Shown here: positions 44,552-52,505 of the stretch, in pieces | How positions within the stretch are numbered: position 1 is the stretch's first letter | Layout of the letters: each line of letters begins with the position of its first letter | NCBI GenBank assembly: GCA_947168525.1 | Contig: CAMVMG010000004.1 | Coordinates: 78,893-142,892 of the forward strand | Direction: 5' to 3' | Length of the DNA: 64,000 nt | Source: an uncultured Bacteroidales bacterium | GTDB lineage: Bacteria > Bacteroidota > Bacteroidia > Bacteroidales > UBA932 | Translations under genes and position numbers: made by a program | Notes under the pieces: model-generated | The model's input: the letters and a program-made list of their open reading frames with translations, nothing else | What the model was told of the DNA's origin: nothing | Databases searched by the model: none

Positions 44552-47500
44552 TTAGAAGGAGAGGTTTACACCGAACATGAAGTTGCGGGCAGAAGGATAG
44601 TTCACGCGGTCCAGGGCGATACCGGTACCGTAGCTCATGTTACGGGATTCAGGATCGTTGCCGGGATACTTGGTGAAGGTGAAGGCGTTCTCCACGGAAC
44701 CGTAGATACGGAGGCTCTTGATGTGCAGTTTGTCGGTCAGGCTGCGAGGCAGGGTGTAACCGAGCTGGACCTGCTTGATCTTGAAGTAGGAAGCATCGAA
44801 CACCCAGAAGTCGGACTGCTGATAGTGGCCGCCGAACAGGGAGTTGTCGGCCTGGTTGCCCTTAGGCCAGGTAGCGGTGGAGGCAGTTGCCGGAGTCCAG
44901 CGGTTTTCGAAAACGAAAGCCGGCAGGTTGGCGATCGGGAGGTCCGGACGGGAGATGCAGAGGAACATTTCGTTGCCCTGTACACCAGAACCGAACACGG
45001 TGAGGTCGAAGCCCTTCCAGGCCAGGTTGAGGGTGACACCATAGGTGAAATCGGGAATACCGTCACCGAGGTAGGTCATGCCGTCGGAGTGGTCGCGACC
45101 CGGATCCAGCTCGTCAAGCTCGGCGGGAGTGTAGTACTCCGGAAGGCCGCTCTCGGCGTTGATGCCCTTGTGCTTGAAGCCGCGGATGTACCACATGGGA
45201 TAACCGGACTCCATGTAGGTCACAGGCAGGAAGAAGTTAGTACCGCCGGAAGTACGGCCGGCGCCCAGCGGAGACTCGACCACCATGCTGTGCACAGTAG
45301 AGAGGTTGGCGTTGATGCCATAGCGGAAGTCGCCGAGGGTGTCTTTCCAGCCCAGGTCGAATTCCCAACCGCTGTTGTTCACCAAACCGCCGTTGATATA
45401 CACGTTGGAAGCACCGGAAACGGCGGGAGCCGGAACAGAGACCAGCATGTCGGTGGTGTTCTTGTTGTACCAGTCAACCGTAAAGGTGAGACGGTCCCTC
45501 AGGAAGCGGAAGTCCACACCCACGTCCACCTGCTTGGAAGTTTCCCATTTCAGGTCTTCGTTGGCCAGGAAGGAGGAAGGATTGGCAGGAGTGATGACAC
45601 CGTCGCCGAAGTTGTACAGACCACTCAGGGACATACCATTGGTCCAGGTGAAGTCTGTCAGGGAGTTGATGTTACCGTTGACACCGTAGGAGGCACGGAT
45701 CTTCATGTAGGAGAAGGCCTCGGGACGGAAGATGTTCTTGAAGAAGTTCTCGTTGGACACGGTCCAGCCCAGGGAGACGGAGGGGAAGAAGCCCCAGCGG
45801 TTCTTCTTGGAGAGCTTGGACATACCGTAGGCGTCGGCGCGGAAGTTTACCTGGGCGTTGTAGCGGTTGGCATAGGTCCAGGCAATACGGCCGAAGAAGG
45901 ACTCGGAGAAACGGGAGTACTCGCTGCCGCCCATTCTGCGGGTTGTGGCGTTGGGATCGTAGTACTGCAGGTAACGGAAGTTAGGCGCATTGTTGGTGAG
46001 GCCGTCGGCATAGGCGTTGATGGACTCCATGTGGGTCTCGGAGAATTCCATACCGGCCATGAGGGCCAGGTCGTGCTTGCCGAAAGTCCGGAGATAGTTG
46101 GCGAAGTTTTCCCACTGCCAGTACTGCTGGTTGTTTTCCGTACCCTGGATGATGTCGGAAGCCTGGATCTGCTGGGCATTGATCCAGCCCTTCTCGGAAT
46201 AACCGCGGCGGTAGTTGCTGGAAAGGCGGTAACCCAGGCGGGAAGTAAAGGTGAGGCCCTTGATGAATGCAGGGGTGATGTCGGCGTAGGCGGTACCGTT
46301 GACGTTGGTACGGCTGGTGAACTGATAACCGGTCATCCAGCCGGCGGCCACCTGGTCACGCATCAGCAGCGGGTTGAACAGGTTACTCTGCATCAGCAGG
46401 GACTGGCCGTACATGCGGCCCTGTTCGTCGCGCTGGACAGGCTGGCCGGCAGCTTCAGCGGCAAGAAGACCCGTTGCAGCAGGGATATCGTTGTCCGTGG
46501 CATAGTATACGGGAACGGTAGGATCATAGTAGTAGGCGCCGCCCACGGCGGAACCGGTACCGGTCATGTTGTTCTCGGAAACCATGCGCATGTTGGCACG
46601 CTCGATGGTGTTGTTGGTTCCTACCTTGAGCCAGGGCTTGATCTGGTAACTCACATTCACCTGGCCGGTGATACGCTGGAAGGTATCGTAAGCGCCGGTA
46701 ATCATACCGTCCGTGCCCATATAGGTACCATCTACATAATAGGTGAAACGGTCATTGGCACCGGACAGGCCCACGGTGTGACGCTGACGGAAACCGGTCT
46801 CGAACATCACGCTCTGCCAGTTGGTGTCAGCACTCTGGAACGAAGCGTCCGGATAGCCGGCGGCTTCCTGCCAGTAAGTCTTGAACTGCTGGGCATTCAT
46901 CATCTTGATGTTCTCCATCGGAGACATCCAGGTGAACATGTTGTTGTAGAAAATGCGCACATTGTCCTTGGAACCGCTCTTGGTGGTGACCAGGACAACA
47001 CCGTTACCAGCCTGGGAGCCGTAGATAGCGGCGGAGGCGGCATCCTTCAGCACCTCGATGGATTCGATGGATTCGGGATCCAGATAGTCAATGCTCTGGA
47101 CCTTGAGGCCGTCCACCAGAATCAGCGGGTCCGGAGAGGAGTTGGTGGAAGAATAACCACGGATACGGAAGCTGGAACCGGCACCCGGAGCAGAGGAGGT
47201 GGTGAGCACCTGCACACCAGCGAGTTTGCCCTGGAGGGCGGAGCCCACGTCGGAGTCGGAGCGGTTCTCGAGAGCATCAGCCTTTACCTGGGCGATAGCA
47301 CCGGTGACGTTGCTCTTCTTCTGGACACCGTAACCCACGACCACGGTTTCGTCCAGGAATTCGGAATCCTCTTCCAGGACAATCCGGGAAGGGACCTGGT
47401 TGGCCGGGAAGGTCTGCGTGGCATAGCCGATGCAGCTCACTTCCACCGTGGCGTTGGCACGGGACACGGTGAGGGTAAAGTCACCGTCGATTCCCGTGGA

Positions 47501-47659
47501 AGTACCATTGTTGGTCCCCACTTCGAGCACGGCTGCTCCGATGATGGGACCATTGGCGTCAACGACGACGCCCTTGACCGTGGTCTGGGCAAATGCGGCA
47601 AATGCCGAGATGCCAAGCAGACACAAGGCCAATGACATTTTTTTCAGGAATTTTGTCAT
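44552..47659 (-). CDS. susC: SusC/RagA-family TonB-dependent outer-membrane transporter (SusC2)
   Basis: 1035 residues with a signal peptide ending SAFAAFAQ. It has a carboxypeptidase-like regulatory domain (VKGVVVDANGPIIGAAV), a TonB box region (DETVVVGYG), a plug with RIRGYSSTNSSPDPLILVDG and ESIEVLKDAASAAIYGSQAG, and a long barrel ending NFMFGVNLSF. It pairs with SusD2. It is distinct in the plug and loops from SusC1, implying a different glycan. It has its own promoter (47711-47718). Confidence 0.95.
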   Translation of the reverse strand: MTKFLKKMSLALCLLGISAFAAFAQTTVKGVVVDANGPIIGAAVLEVGTNNGTSTGIDGDFTLTVSRANATVEVSCIGYATQTFPANQVPSRIVLEEDSEFLDETVVVGYGVQKKSNVTGAIAQVKADALENRSDSDVGSALQGKLAGVQVLTTSSAPGAGSSFRIRGYSSTNSSPDPLILVDGLKVQSIDYLDPESIESIEVLKDAASAAIYGSQAGNGVVLVTTKSGSKDNVRIFYNNMFTWMSPMENIKMMNAQQFKTYWQEAAGYPDASFQSADTNWQSVMFETGFRQRHTVGLSGANDRFTYYVDGTYMGTDGMITGAYDTFQRITGQVNVSYQIKPWLKVGTNNTIERANMRMVSENNMTGTGSAVGGAYYYDPTVPVYYATDNDIPAATGLLAAEAAGQPVQRDEQGRMYGQSLLMQSNLFNPLLMRDQVAAGWMTGYQFTSRTNVNGTAYADITPAFIKGLTFTSRLGYRLSSNYRRGYSEKGWINAQQIQASDIIQGTENNQQYWQWENFANYLRTFGKHDLALMAGMEFSETHMESINAYADGLTNNAPNFRYLQYYDPNATTRRMGGSEYSRFSESFFGRIAWTYANRYNAQVNFRADAYGMSKLSKKNRWGFFPSVSLGWTVSNENFFKNIFRPEAFSYMKIRASYGVNGNINSLTDFTWTNGMSLSGLYNFGDGVITPANPSSFLANEDLKWETSKQVDVGVDFRFLRDRLTFTVDWYNKNTTDMLVSVPAPAVSGASNVYINGGLVNNSGWEFDLGWKDTLGDFRYGINANLSTVHSMVVESPLGAGRTSGGTNFFLPVTYMESGYPMWYIRGFKHKGINAESGLPEYYTPAELDELDPGRDHSDGMTYLGDGIPDFTYGVTLNLAWKGFDLTVFGSGVQGNEMFLCISRPDLPIANLPAFVFENRWTPATASTATWPKGNQADNSLFGGHYQQSDFWVFDASYFKIKQVQLGYTLPRSLTDKLHIKSLRIYGSVENAFTFTKYPGNDPESRNMSYGTGIALDRVNYPSARNFMFGVNLSF

Positions 47660-47710
47660 AATGGTTGATTATTGGTTGGTTTTAAAATGTTTTCGGCTAG
47701 TAACATGTCA

Positions 47711-47718
47711 CAAAGATA
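47711..47718 (-). promoter_or_regulatory. -7 promoter box of SusC2-SusD2
   Basis: The minus strand reads TATCTTTG, a perfect TAnnTTTG, 51 bases upstream of SusC2. A TTTG (47745-47748) is 26 bases away, a little too far for a standard -33 element. TGTCACA (47706-47712) and TGTGACA (47761-47767) also form a 7-base inverted repeat around the promoter. Confidence 0.5.
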
Positions 47719-47794
47719 GCCCTTTTTATCTCACATCGACCTCGCAAAATCTTTAAACAATGTGACAAATACTTCAAGATTTGCCAAAAAACCG

Positions 47795-47802
47795 TATATT
47801 TG
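47795..47802 (+). promoter_or_regulatory. -7 promoter box of the YqiA-like gene
   Basis: TATATTTG is a perfect TAnnTTTG and ends only 8 bases before the ATG at 47811, which predicts a very short or absent 5' leader. No -33 TTG at 20 bases. Confidence 0.5.
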
Positions 47803-47810
47803 TCCCCGTT

Positions 47811-48383
47811 ATGATTAAGATTCTCTTCATACACGGGTTGGCCTCGTCCGGAGCATACAAAATGGCGGACATGCTGCGGCAGTTGTTGCGCCCGGCAGAA
47901 GTGGTGGCGCCGGACCTTCCCATCGACCCTGATCTGGCGATTCCGATACTGGAAACCTTCTATAGAGAAGAGAAGCCGGATTTGGTGGTCGGGCTCTCCT
48001 GGGGCGGCTTCCTGGCCCTCCGGCTGCAGGCAGCCCAAACCGTCGTAATCAATCCGGACCTGAACATCTCCGTCCTGCTCCGCCAGCATATCGGCCCTAT
48101 GGAGTATCTCTCTCCCAGACGGGACGGAGAACTTTCATTTTTGATAACCGAGGAGATTTGCCAGAAATATGAGTCGCTGGAAACAGGCGAAATTGATACT
48201 GACAGAGCGGTGTTAGGCTGTTTCGGCGAGCAGGACACCCTGGTCCACTGCGCTGACAAATTTGAAAGTATTTTCCCCGGCCGGGCTTTCCGCTACCCCG
48301 GCGGCCACCTCCCCACCTATCCGGAGATGAAGTTCCACATCATTCCTGCCATCAGGAGGTTTCTGGGACAAAAAGAGGGCTGA
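47811..48383 (+). CDS. YqiA/YcfP-type alpha/beta-hydrolase
   Basis: 190 residues from the ATG at 47811, which gives the family N-terminus (ILFIHGLASSG); an ATG 30 bases upstream lies before the promoter box. The nucleophile motif is GLSWGG, an Asp lies in GEQDTLVHC, and the His in YPGGHLPTY completes the triad. Small esterases of this family are cytoplasmic and of poorly known substrate. It is divergent from SusC2 and convergent with the SIS gene. It does not look tied to the glycan locus. Confidence 0.78.
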   Translation: MIKILFIHGLASSGAYKMADMLRQLLRPAEVVAPDLPIDPDLAIPILETFYREEKPDLVVGLSWGGFLALRLQAAQTVVINPDLNISVLLRQHIGPMEYLSPRRDGELSFLITEEICQKYESLETGEIDTDRAVLGCFGEQDTLVHCADKFESIFPGRAFRYPGGHLPTYPEMKFHIIPAIRRFLGQKEG

Positions 48384-48398
48384 CCCAAAGGCCAGCCC
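48377..48398. terminator. Hairpin after the YqiA-like gene
   Basis: GGGCTG-CC and GG-CAGCCC pair around a short loop, with the stop codon of the hydrolase inside the left arm. There is no T-run, so termination is uncertain. It lies between two convergent genes. Confidence 0.35.
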
Positions 48399-48425
48399 TG
48401 CATGTTATAATCTTCAAGAAGAAAA

Positions 48426-49433
48426 CTACATCTCATTTCCTACCTTGCGGGCGCGCACCGGCTTGTCCAGGTTGATGCCGTCGGCGCTGGCGATCTCCAC
48501 CAGGAGGTTCCAGCCGGCGCAGAGATATACATAGCCCTGCAGCTCTCCGGCATCCGGGACGACGATGGTGGTGAAGGGAGTCTGCTTGGTATCCAGGGCC
48601 ACCACATGCACATGAGCACCGTTGAATACGGTCTGGTACTTGGCATACTCGCTCTCGATGGGATTCACCACGAACACGATGTCGCCGTCTTCCATCACCT
48701 CTTCCGGGCCGTGAAGGGCGTAGGTGCCCTCCAGGAAGTCGCTCTTGCGGCGGGTGATCTCGTTGGTCTTGAGGGTAAGTTCCTCGGTGACGCCATCGTT
48801 CAGGCCGGCGAAATAGATGGTCTTGGCACCGCGGGCCCATTCCACGATCTCTGCGGGGATTTCCAGGGTGAGGGCTTTCTCCACCTTCTCTGCGAGCGGG
48901 GCGATCTCCGGGGCGATGTCCTTGCCGGCGAGCTTCCAGATCACGGTCTCGAACAGGAGAGCCTGCTCTGCCACACTCTTGGTGGCAGCAACGGCCTCTT
49001 CCCAGCCGCAGCCCAGCACGTGGGTTTTCACGCACACCTCGGAGAGCGGTGTGCCCTCGTTGGCAGTTACGCCAAAGAATTCCTTGTGACCGGCAGCCTT
49101 GAGCTGGTTCGCGAGCAGCAGGGTTTCCTTGGTGCGGCCGGAGTTGGAGTCGCACAGGACCGTATACTTGCTCAGGTCGTACTCGCAGGCCTGATGGGAA
49201 CCCTCGGTGTGCACCATGGTGTCCACACCCCACTTCATGGCTTTTCGGATGGCGTTCTTGGCCGGCATGATGCGGCTGGAGCCCTCCCCGGAGAAGAGGA
49301 TGTGACCGGTCTTCCTGGCCGATTCCACGATAAAGTCTGCATCGGCGGGGTTGAACTTCCGGATGGTCTCGATGGTGTCCATCATTTCGCGGCAGAGATA
49401 GAACTGCGCATACTTGTTGTCTTTCAGGTTCAT
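48426..49433 (-). CDS. SIS-domain sugar-phosphate isomerase/deaminase-like protein (AgaS/GlmS-C type)
   Basis: 335 residues from the ATG at 49433; a longer frame starts inside the promoter. Two SIS (sugar isomerase) modules are evident: first GEGSSRIMPAKNAI and SNSGRTKETLLLANQLKAAG, then GAKTIYFAGLNDG and ALHGPEEVMEDGD. The phrase WEEAVAATKSVAEQALL matches the isomerase half of GlmS and AgaS, which act on phosphorylated ketose/aldose or amino sugars. It is monocistronic, with a well-formed promoter (49470-49500). The substrate is unknown; its place beside the rhamnose operon may be coincidence. Confidence 0.75.
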   Translation of the reverse strand: MNLKDNKYAQFYLCREMMDTIETIRKFNPADADFIVESARKTGHILFSGEGSSRIMPAKNAIRKAMKWGVDTMVHTEGSHQACEYDLSKYTVLCDSNSGRTKETLLLANQLKAAGHKEFFGVTANEGTPLSEVCVKTHVLGCGWEEAVAATKSVAEQALLFETVIWKLAGKDIAPEIAPLAEKVEKALTLEIPAEIVEWARGAKTIYFAGLNDGVTEELTLKTNEITRRKSDFLEGTYALHGPEEVMEDGDIVFVVNPIESEYAKYQTVFNGAHVHVVALDTKQTPFTTIVVPDAGELQGYVYLCAGWNLLVEIASADGINLDKPVRARKVGNEM

Positions 49434-49469
49434 TGTATTACGTGTTAAGATATTGTCGGTCAAAGCGTA

Positions 49470-49500
49470 CAAATTTAATGATTTGGCGTTTTTTCTGCAA
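49470..49500 (-). promoter_or_regulatory. Promoter of the SIS-domain gene
   Basis: On the minus strand TTG (49498-49500), 20 bases, then TAAATTTG (49470-49477): exact consensus spacing and a full -7 match, 36 bases upstream of the start. Confidence 0.65.
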
Positions 49501-49543
49501 TAATTATCTGCATTTTTTGTATCTTCGGAGAAACATTTTGCAC

Positions 49544-50419
49544 ATGAAAAACATTGTCACAGCCACCATAGCCCTGCTTCTAGCCCTTTCTCCGGGTCTG
49601 CTCAGGGCCCAGTCCCTCCATCCGGAGGCCCCCGCAGTTCCGGACAAGATGGTCTTCGCCGGGGAGACCATCCGCCTGGACCGGCAGGATTTCCGCGAAC
49701 GGCTGGACAGGGAGCTCATCGCCTTCACCAACATGCACACCAACTCCATCCTCATGCTCAAGCGGAGCAAACGGATGTTCGCCCTTGTCGTCCCTGTGCT
49801 CAAAGAGCAGGGCCTCCCGGAAGACCTCAAATACCTGATGGCCATCGAGAGCAACCTGGACCCCAAAGCCGTCTCCGTCACCGGGGCGTCCGGCCTGTGG
49901 CAGTTCACCAAAGCCACCGCAGGCACTTATAAGCTGGAGGTGAGCGCCGAGGTTGATGAACGCTTCAACATCGAGAAAGAAACCCTGGCGGCCTGCGCTT
50001 TTCTCAAAGATGCGTACAAGAAATTCGGCGACTGGATGACGGTGGCCGCCAGTTACAACGCCGGCCAGGGCGGTATTGCCGCACGCCTGGCCGAACAAAA
50101 GCAGACATCAGCCCTGGAACTCTGGCTCAAGGAAGAAACCTCCCGCTACATGTTCCGGCTGATGGCCTGCAAACTGTTTTTCGAGGACCCGTCGGCCTTC
50201 GGCTTCCAGGTGGAGCCGGAAGAGATGTACCCTCCCCTACGCTACAAGGAAACCATCACGGTTACCGGTCCCATCCCCTCGCTCGTAGACTTCGCCCTGG
50301 AGCATGGAGTCACCTTCGCCGCCCTCAAAGAGGCCAACCTCTGGCTCCGTGACAGCCACCTCAGCAACAAGGCCGGAAAAACCTACAAGATCCTCATTCC
50401 GGAACAGGGAATTCGGTAA
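49544..50419 (+). CDS. MltD-like membrane-bound/periplasmic lytic transglycosylase
   Basis: 291 residues from the ATG at 49544, which opens a signal peptide (LLLALSPGLLRAQ). The lysozyme-like GH23 domain shows the catalytic Glu in LMAIESNLDPKAVS, then GASGLWQF and AASYNAGQGG. The C-terminal segment resembles a degenerate LysM-type module (a GVTFAALKEAN stretch). It cleaves peptidoglycan between MurNAc and GlcNAc during wall turnover. A TATCTTCG box (49520-49527) may be its promoter. It is 30 bases upstream of the SDR gene, so the two may be co-transcribed. Confidence 0.88.
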   Translation: MKNIVTATIALLLALSPGLLRAQSLHPEAPAVPDKMVFAGETIRLDRQDFRERLDRELIAFTNMHTNSILMLKRSKRMFALVVPVLKEQGLPEDLKYLMAIESNLDPKAVSVTGASGLWQFTKATAGTYKLEVSAEVDERFNIEKETLAACAFLKDAYKKFGDWMTVAASYNAGQGGIAARLAEQKQTSALELWLKEETSRYMFRLMACKLFFEDPSAFGFQVEPEEMYPPLRYKETITVTGPIPSLVDFALEHGVTFAALKEANLWLRDSHLSNKAGKTYKILIPEQGIR

Positions 50420-50449
50420 TTCTGAGCGTAATAATCCAAATACTTTGAT

Positions 50450-51148
50450 ATGATAGCAATTGTTACCGGAGCGTCCCGGGGTATCGGCAAGGCAATCGCC
50501 CTGGAACTGGCTGGCATCGGCTATGACCTGGCGCTCGTCGGCCGCGACCTGGCCGCATTGGAGGAGACAGCGAAGCAGTGCAGCACAAAGACCTGCAGCA
50601 TCGTGGCCGACCTGGCCGATGTTTCATCCGCCCAAAAGATTGTGAACGAAACCCTGGAGGCATTCGGAGGCATCGACCTGCTGGTCAATTGCGCCGGCAT
50701 TCCCCAGAAAGGTCCTTTTACGGAAGTGACGCCGCAGGAATGGGACCGCATCTTTGCCGTGAACGCCCGTGCGCCGTTTTTCCTGTGTCAGGCGGCCCTG
50801 GAGCCCCTGAAACAATCCGCCAGGCCCATCGTCATCAATATCTCCTCGGTCGTGGGGTTCAAAGGCTACATCCACCAGAGTGTCTATGCTTCCTCCAAGC
50901 ACGCGCTGGCCGGGTTCACCAAGGTATTTGCCAAGGAGGTCCAGCCATTCGGAATCCGGGTGCACCTGATCAGCCCGGGCGGAGTAGCCACGGAGATGGT
51001 GAAGAAAATGCGTCCCGACATAGACCCTTCGGAACTGATCGGGCCGGAAGAGGTAGCGGAAATCGTCCGCTTTCTGGTTACCCGCAAGGGAAACGGCACC
51101 ATCGACCAGTTCTATCTCCGCCGCTACTCGGGGCTGGCCTTCGACTGA
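50450..51148 (+). CDS. Short-chain dehydrogenase/reductase
   Basis: 232 residues, a classical SDR: cofactor loop TGASRGIG at the N-terminus, NCAG near residue 82, catalytic Ser in INISSVVG, Tyr146 and Lys150 in YASSK. It oxidises or reduces an alcohol/carbonyl with NAD(P)H; the absence of an acidic residue right after the second strand (LVGRD) leans towards NADP(H). The substrate is unknown. It converges with the aldolase gene, with 15 bases between the stops. FabG-like roles in fatty-acid or sugar metabolism are possible. Confidence 0.85.
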   Translation: MIAIVTGASRGIGKAIALELAGIGYDLALVGRDLAALEETAKQCSTKTCSIVADLADVSSAQKIVNETLEAFGGIDLLVNCAGIPQKGPFTEVTPQEWDRIFAVNARAPFFLCQAALEPLKQSARPIVINISSVVGFKGYIHQSVYASSKHALAGFTKVFAKEVQPFGIRVHLISPGGVATEMVKKMRPDIDPSELIGPEEVAEIVRFLVTRKGNGTIDQFYLRRYSGLAFD

Positions 51149-51163
51149 TACCATAGCACGACG

Positions 51164-52468
51164 CTACTCCCCTACATGGAAAGCCACGCGGAGCTCTTCG
51201 ATTTCGGAGTCCGTGATGGGGTTCAGCTTACCCACCGGGGCGGCCATGATTAGCGAACGGGCGCTGAAATCGGCCACTTCCAGCTTGTCGAAGGTGTTGA
51301 TGAGGCGGTCGCCCGTCACCACAACGGCATCGTTGGAGAGGAAGGCGCAAGGGAACTTCTTGAACCCGTCGGCCATCTTCTCCACCTCGGCGTACTGCGT
51401 GCCGAACGGATACTGCGGGATATCCTGCAGGAAAATCCAGCTTTCCGGAATGGTGCGCACATCGAACTTGACGCCGGTGGTGGCATAGCCCATCAGGTAA
51501 GGCGTCTGGGTGAGGATAATGCTGTTGATCTTGGGGTTGCGGCGGTAGATCTCGTAATGGAGGGCCACCGAGCGGCTGGCGTTCTTGCCGGCCTCCACCA
51601 TCCCGTCTTTCACCTGGACGATGTCTTCCGGTTCGATATCCCAGCGCTGCTTGTCGGAGGGCGTGATGAGGAAGTCGTCCCCTCTCCAGCGGACCGATGC
51701 CGTACCGTAGGAGGAGCACATGAGGCCCTGCGCGCAGGCGCGGCGGACAATCTCACAGATCTCCGTGCGGATGGCACGCTCGTCGGAAGGGTGCTCCACA
51801 TTCATGAAGTGCTTGAAATCTACGTGGATAGCACGCTCGTGGCGGAGCATCTGCTCTTCGTTCAGATAAACCGGCTTGCCCAGAGTCTTAGCATTCAGGA
51901 TGGTCCGGGCGCAGAGTTCCAGGGTTTCCAGGCGCTGGAAAGCGTCGGCAATGTCCTCGCCCATGAGCACTACGCCATGGTTCTCCATGATCACGGCCTT
52001 GTATTCCGGATTCTTCTCGAACTCGGCGGCAATCTTCTCGCCCAGCAGTTCGCTGCCAGGAAGAGCGTACGGCGCAAAACCCACCGGGCCACACACGCCG
52101 CGGGCCTGCGGGATGATGCTGGTGTCCGGCACCTGGTGCACGATGCTGAAGGTCACCAGTCCCGGAGGATGGGCGTGGATTACCGAGCGAAGCTTCGGGC
52201 GCATCTTGTAAAGGGCCCTGTGGAACGGATACTCGGAGGAAGGCCGATGCGGCCCCACGATGGTGCCGTCGGCTTTCACGCACATAATGTCGGCGGGCGT
52301 GAGGGAACCCTTGTCGATGCCGGCAGGGGTGATCCACATGTCACCGTTGTCGTCCATGATGGACAGGTTGCCGCCGGAAGTGGTTGTCATCTTGCGGCGG
52401 TAAATCCGGCCGATGATCAGCGCGATCTGCTCGGCCGGATGCATGAGTTTGGTGTCAATCTTCTTCAT
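51164..52468 (-). CDS. Tandem class II aldolase/adducin protein with degenerate second domain
   Basis: 434 residues made of two class II aldolase domains. Domain 1 (about 10-210) keeps the catalytic Glu79 in PSSEYPFH, zinc ligands His98 and His100 in HAH, and His164 in ENHG, so it should cleave a ketose phosphate or an equivalent. In domain 2 (about 220-430) the aligned positions are Ser300, Thr320, Thr322 and Asp380, so the metal site and catalytic Glu are gone while the fold pattern remains. It is last in the rhamnose operon, 37 bases after the alcohol dehydrogenase, with a hairpin between. The likely role is cleavage of a deoxysugar phosphate parallel to the rhaEW product, or a regulatory partner of it. 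Confidence 0.85.
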   Translation of the reverse strand: MKKIDTKLMHPAEQIALIIGRIYRRKMTTTSGGNLSIMDDNGDMWITPAGIDKGSLTPADIMCVKADGTIVGPHRPSSEYPFHRALYKMRPKLRSVIHAHPPGLVTFSIVHQVPDTSIIPQARGVCGPVGFAPYALPGSELLGEKIAAEFEKNPEYKAVIMENHGVVLMGEDIADAFQRLETLELCARTILNAKTLGKPVYLNEEQMLRHERAIHVDFKHFMNVEHPSDERAIRTEICEIVRRACAQGLMCSSYGTASVRWRGDDFLITPSDKQRWDIEPEDIVQVKDGMVEAGKNASRSVALHYEIYRRNPKINSIILTQTPYLMGYATTGVKFDVRTIPESWIFLQDIPQYPFGTQYAEVEKMADGFKKFPCAFLSNDAVVVTGDRLINTFDKLEVADFSARSLIMAAPVGKLNPITDSEIEELRVAFHVGE

Positions 52469-52479
52469 AATAAAAAGAG

Positions 52480-52500
52480 ATTCCCGGCATGGCCGGGAAT
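52480..52500 (-). terminator. Hairpin between alcohol dehydrogenase and tandem aldolase (attenuator candidate)
   Basis: ATTCCCGGC and GCCGGGAAT form a perfect 9-base stem with a 3-base loop. On the minus strand the stem is followed after a few bases by TTTTT, then the aldolase start codon 12 bases later. It looks like a terminator inside the operon, so the last gene may be expressed at a reduced level. Confidence 0.7.
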
Positions 52501-52505
52501 GATAA

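Noticed and set aside
47706..47767. TGTCACA/TGTGACA inverted repeat as a CRP-type site
   Set aside because: The arms are 48 bases apart, far too wide for one CRP-like dimer; kept only as a remark on the promoter.
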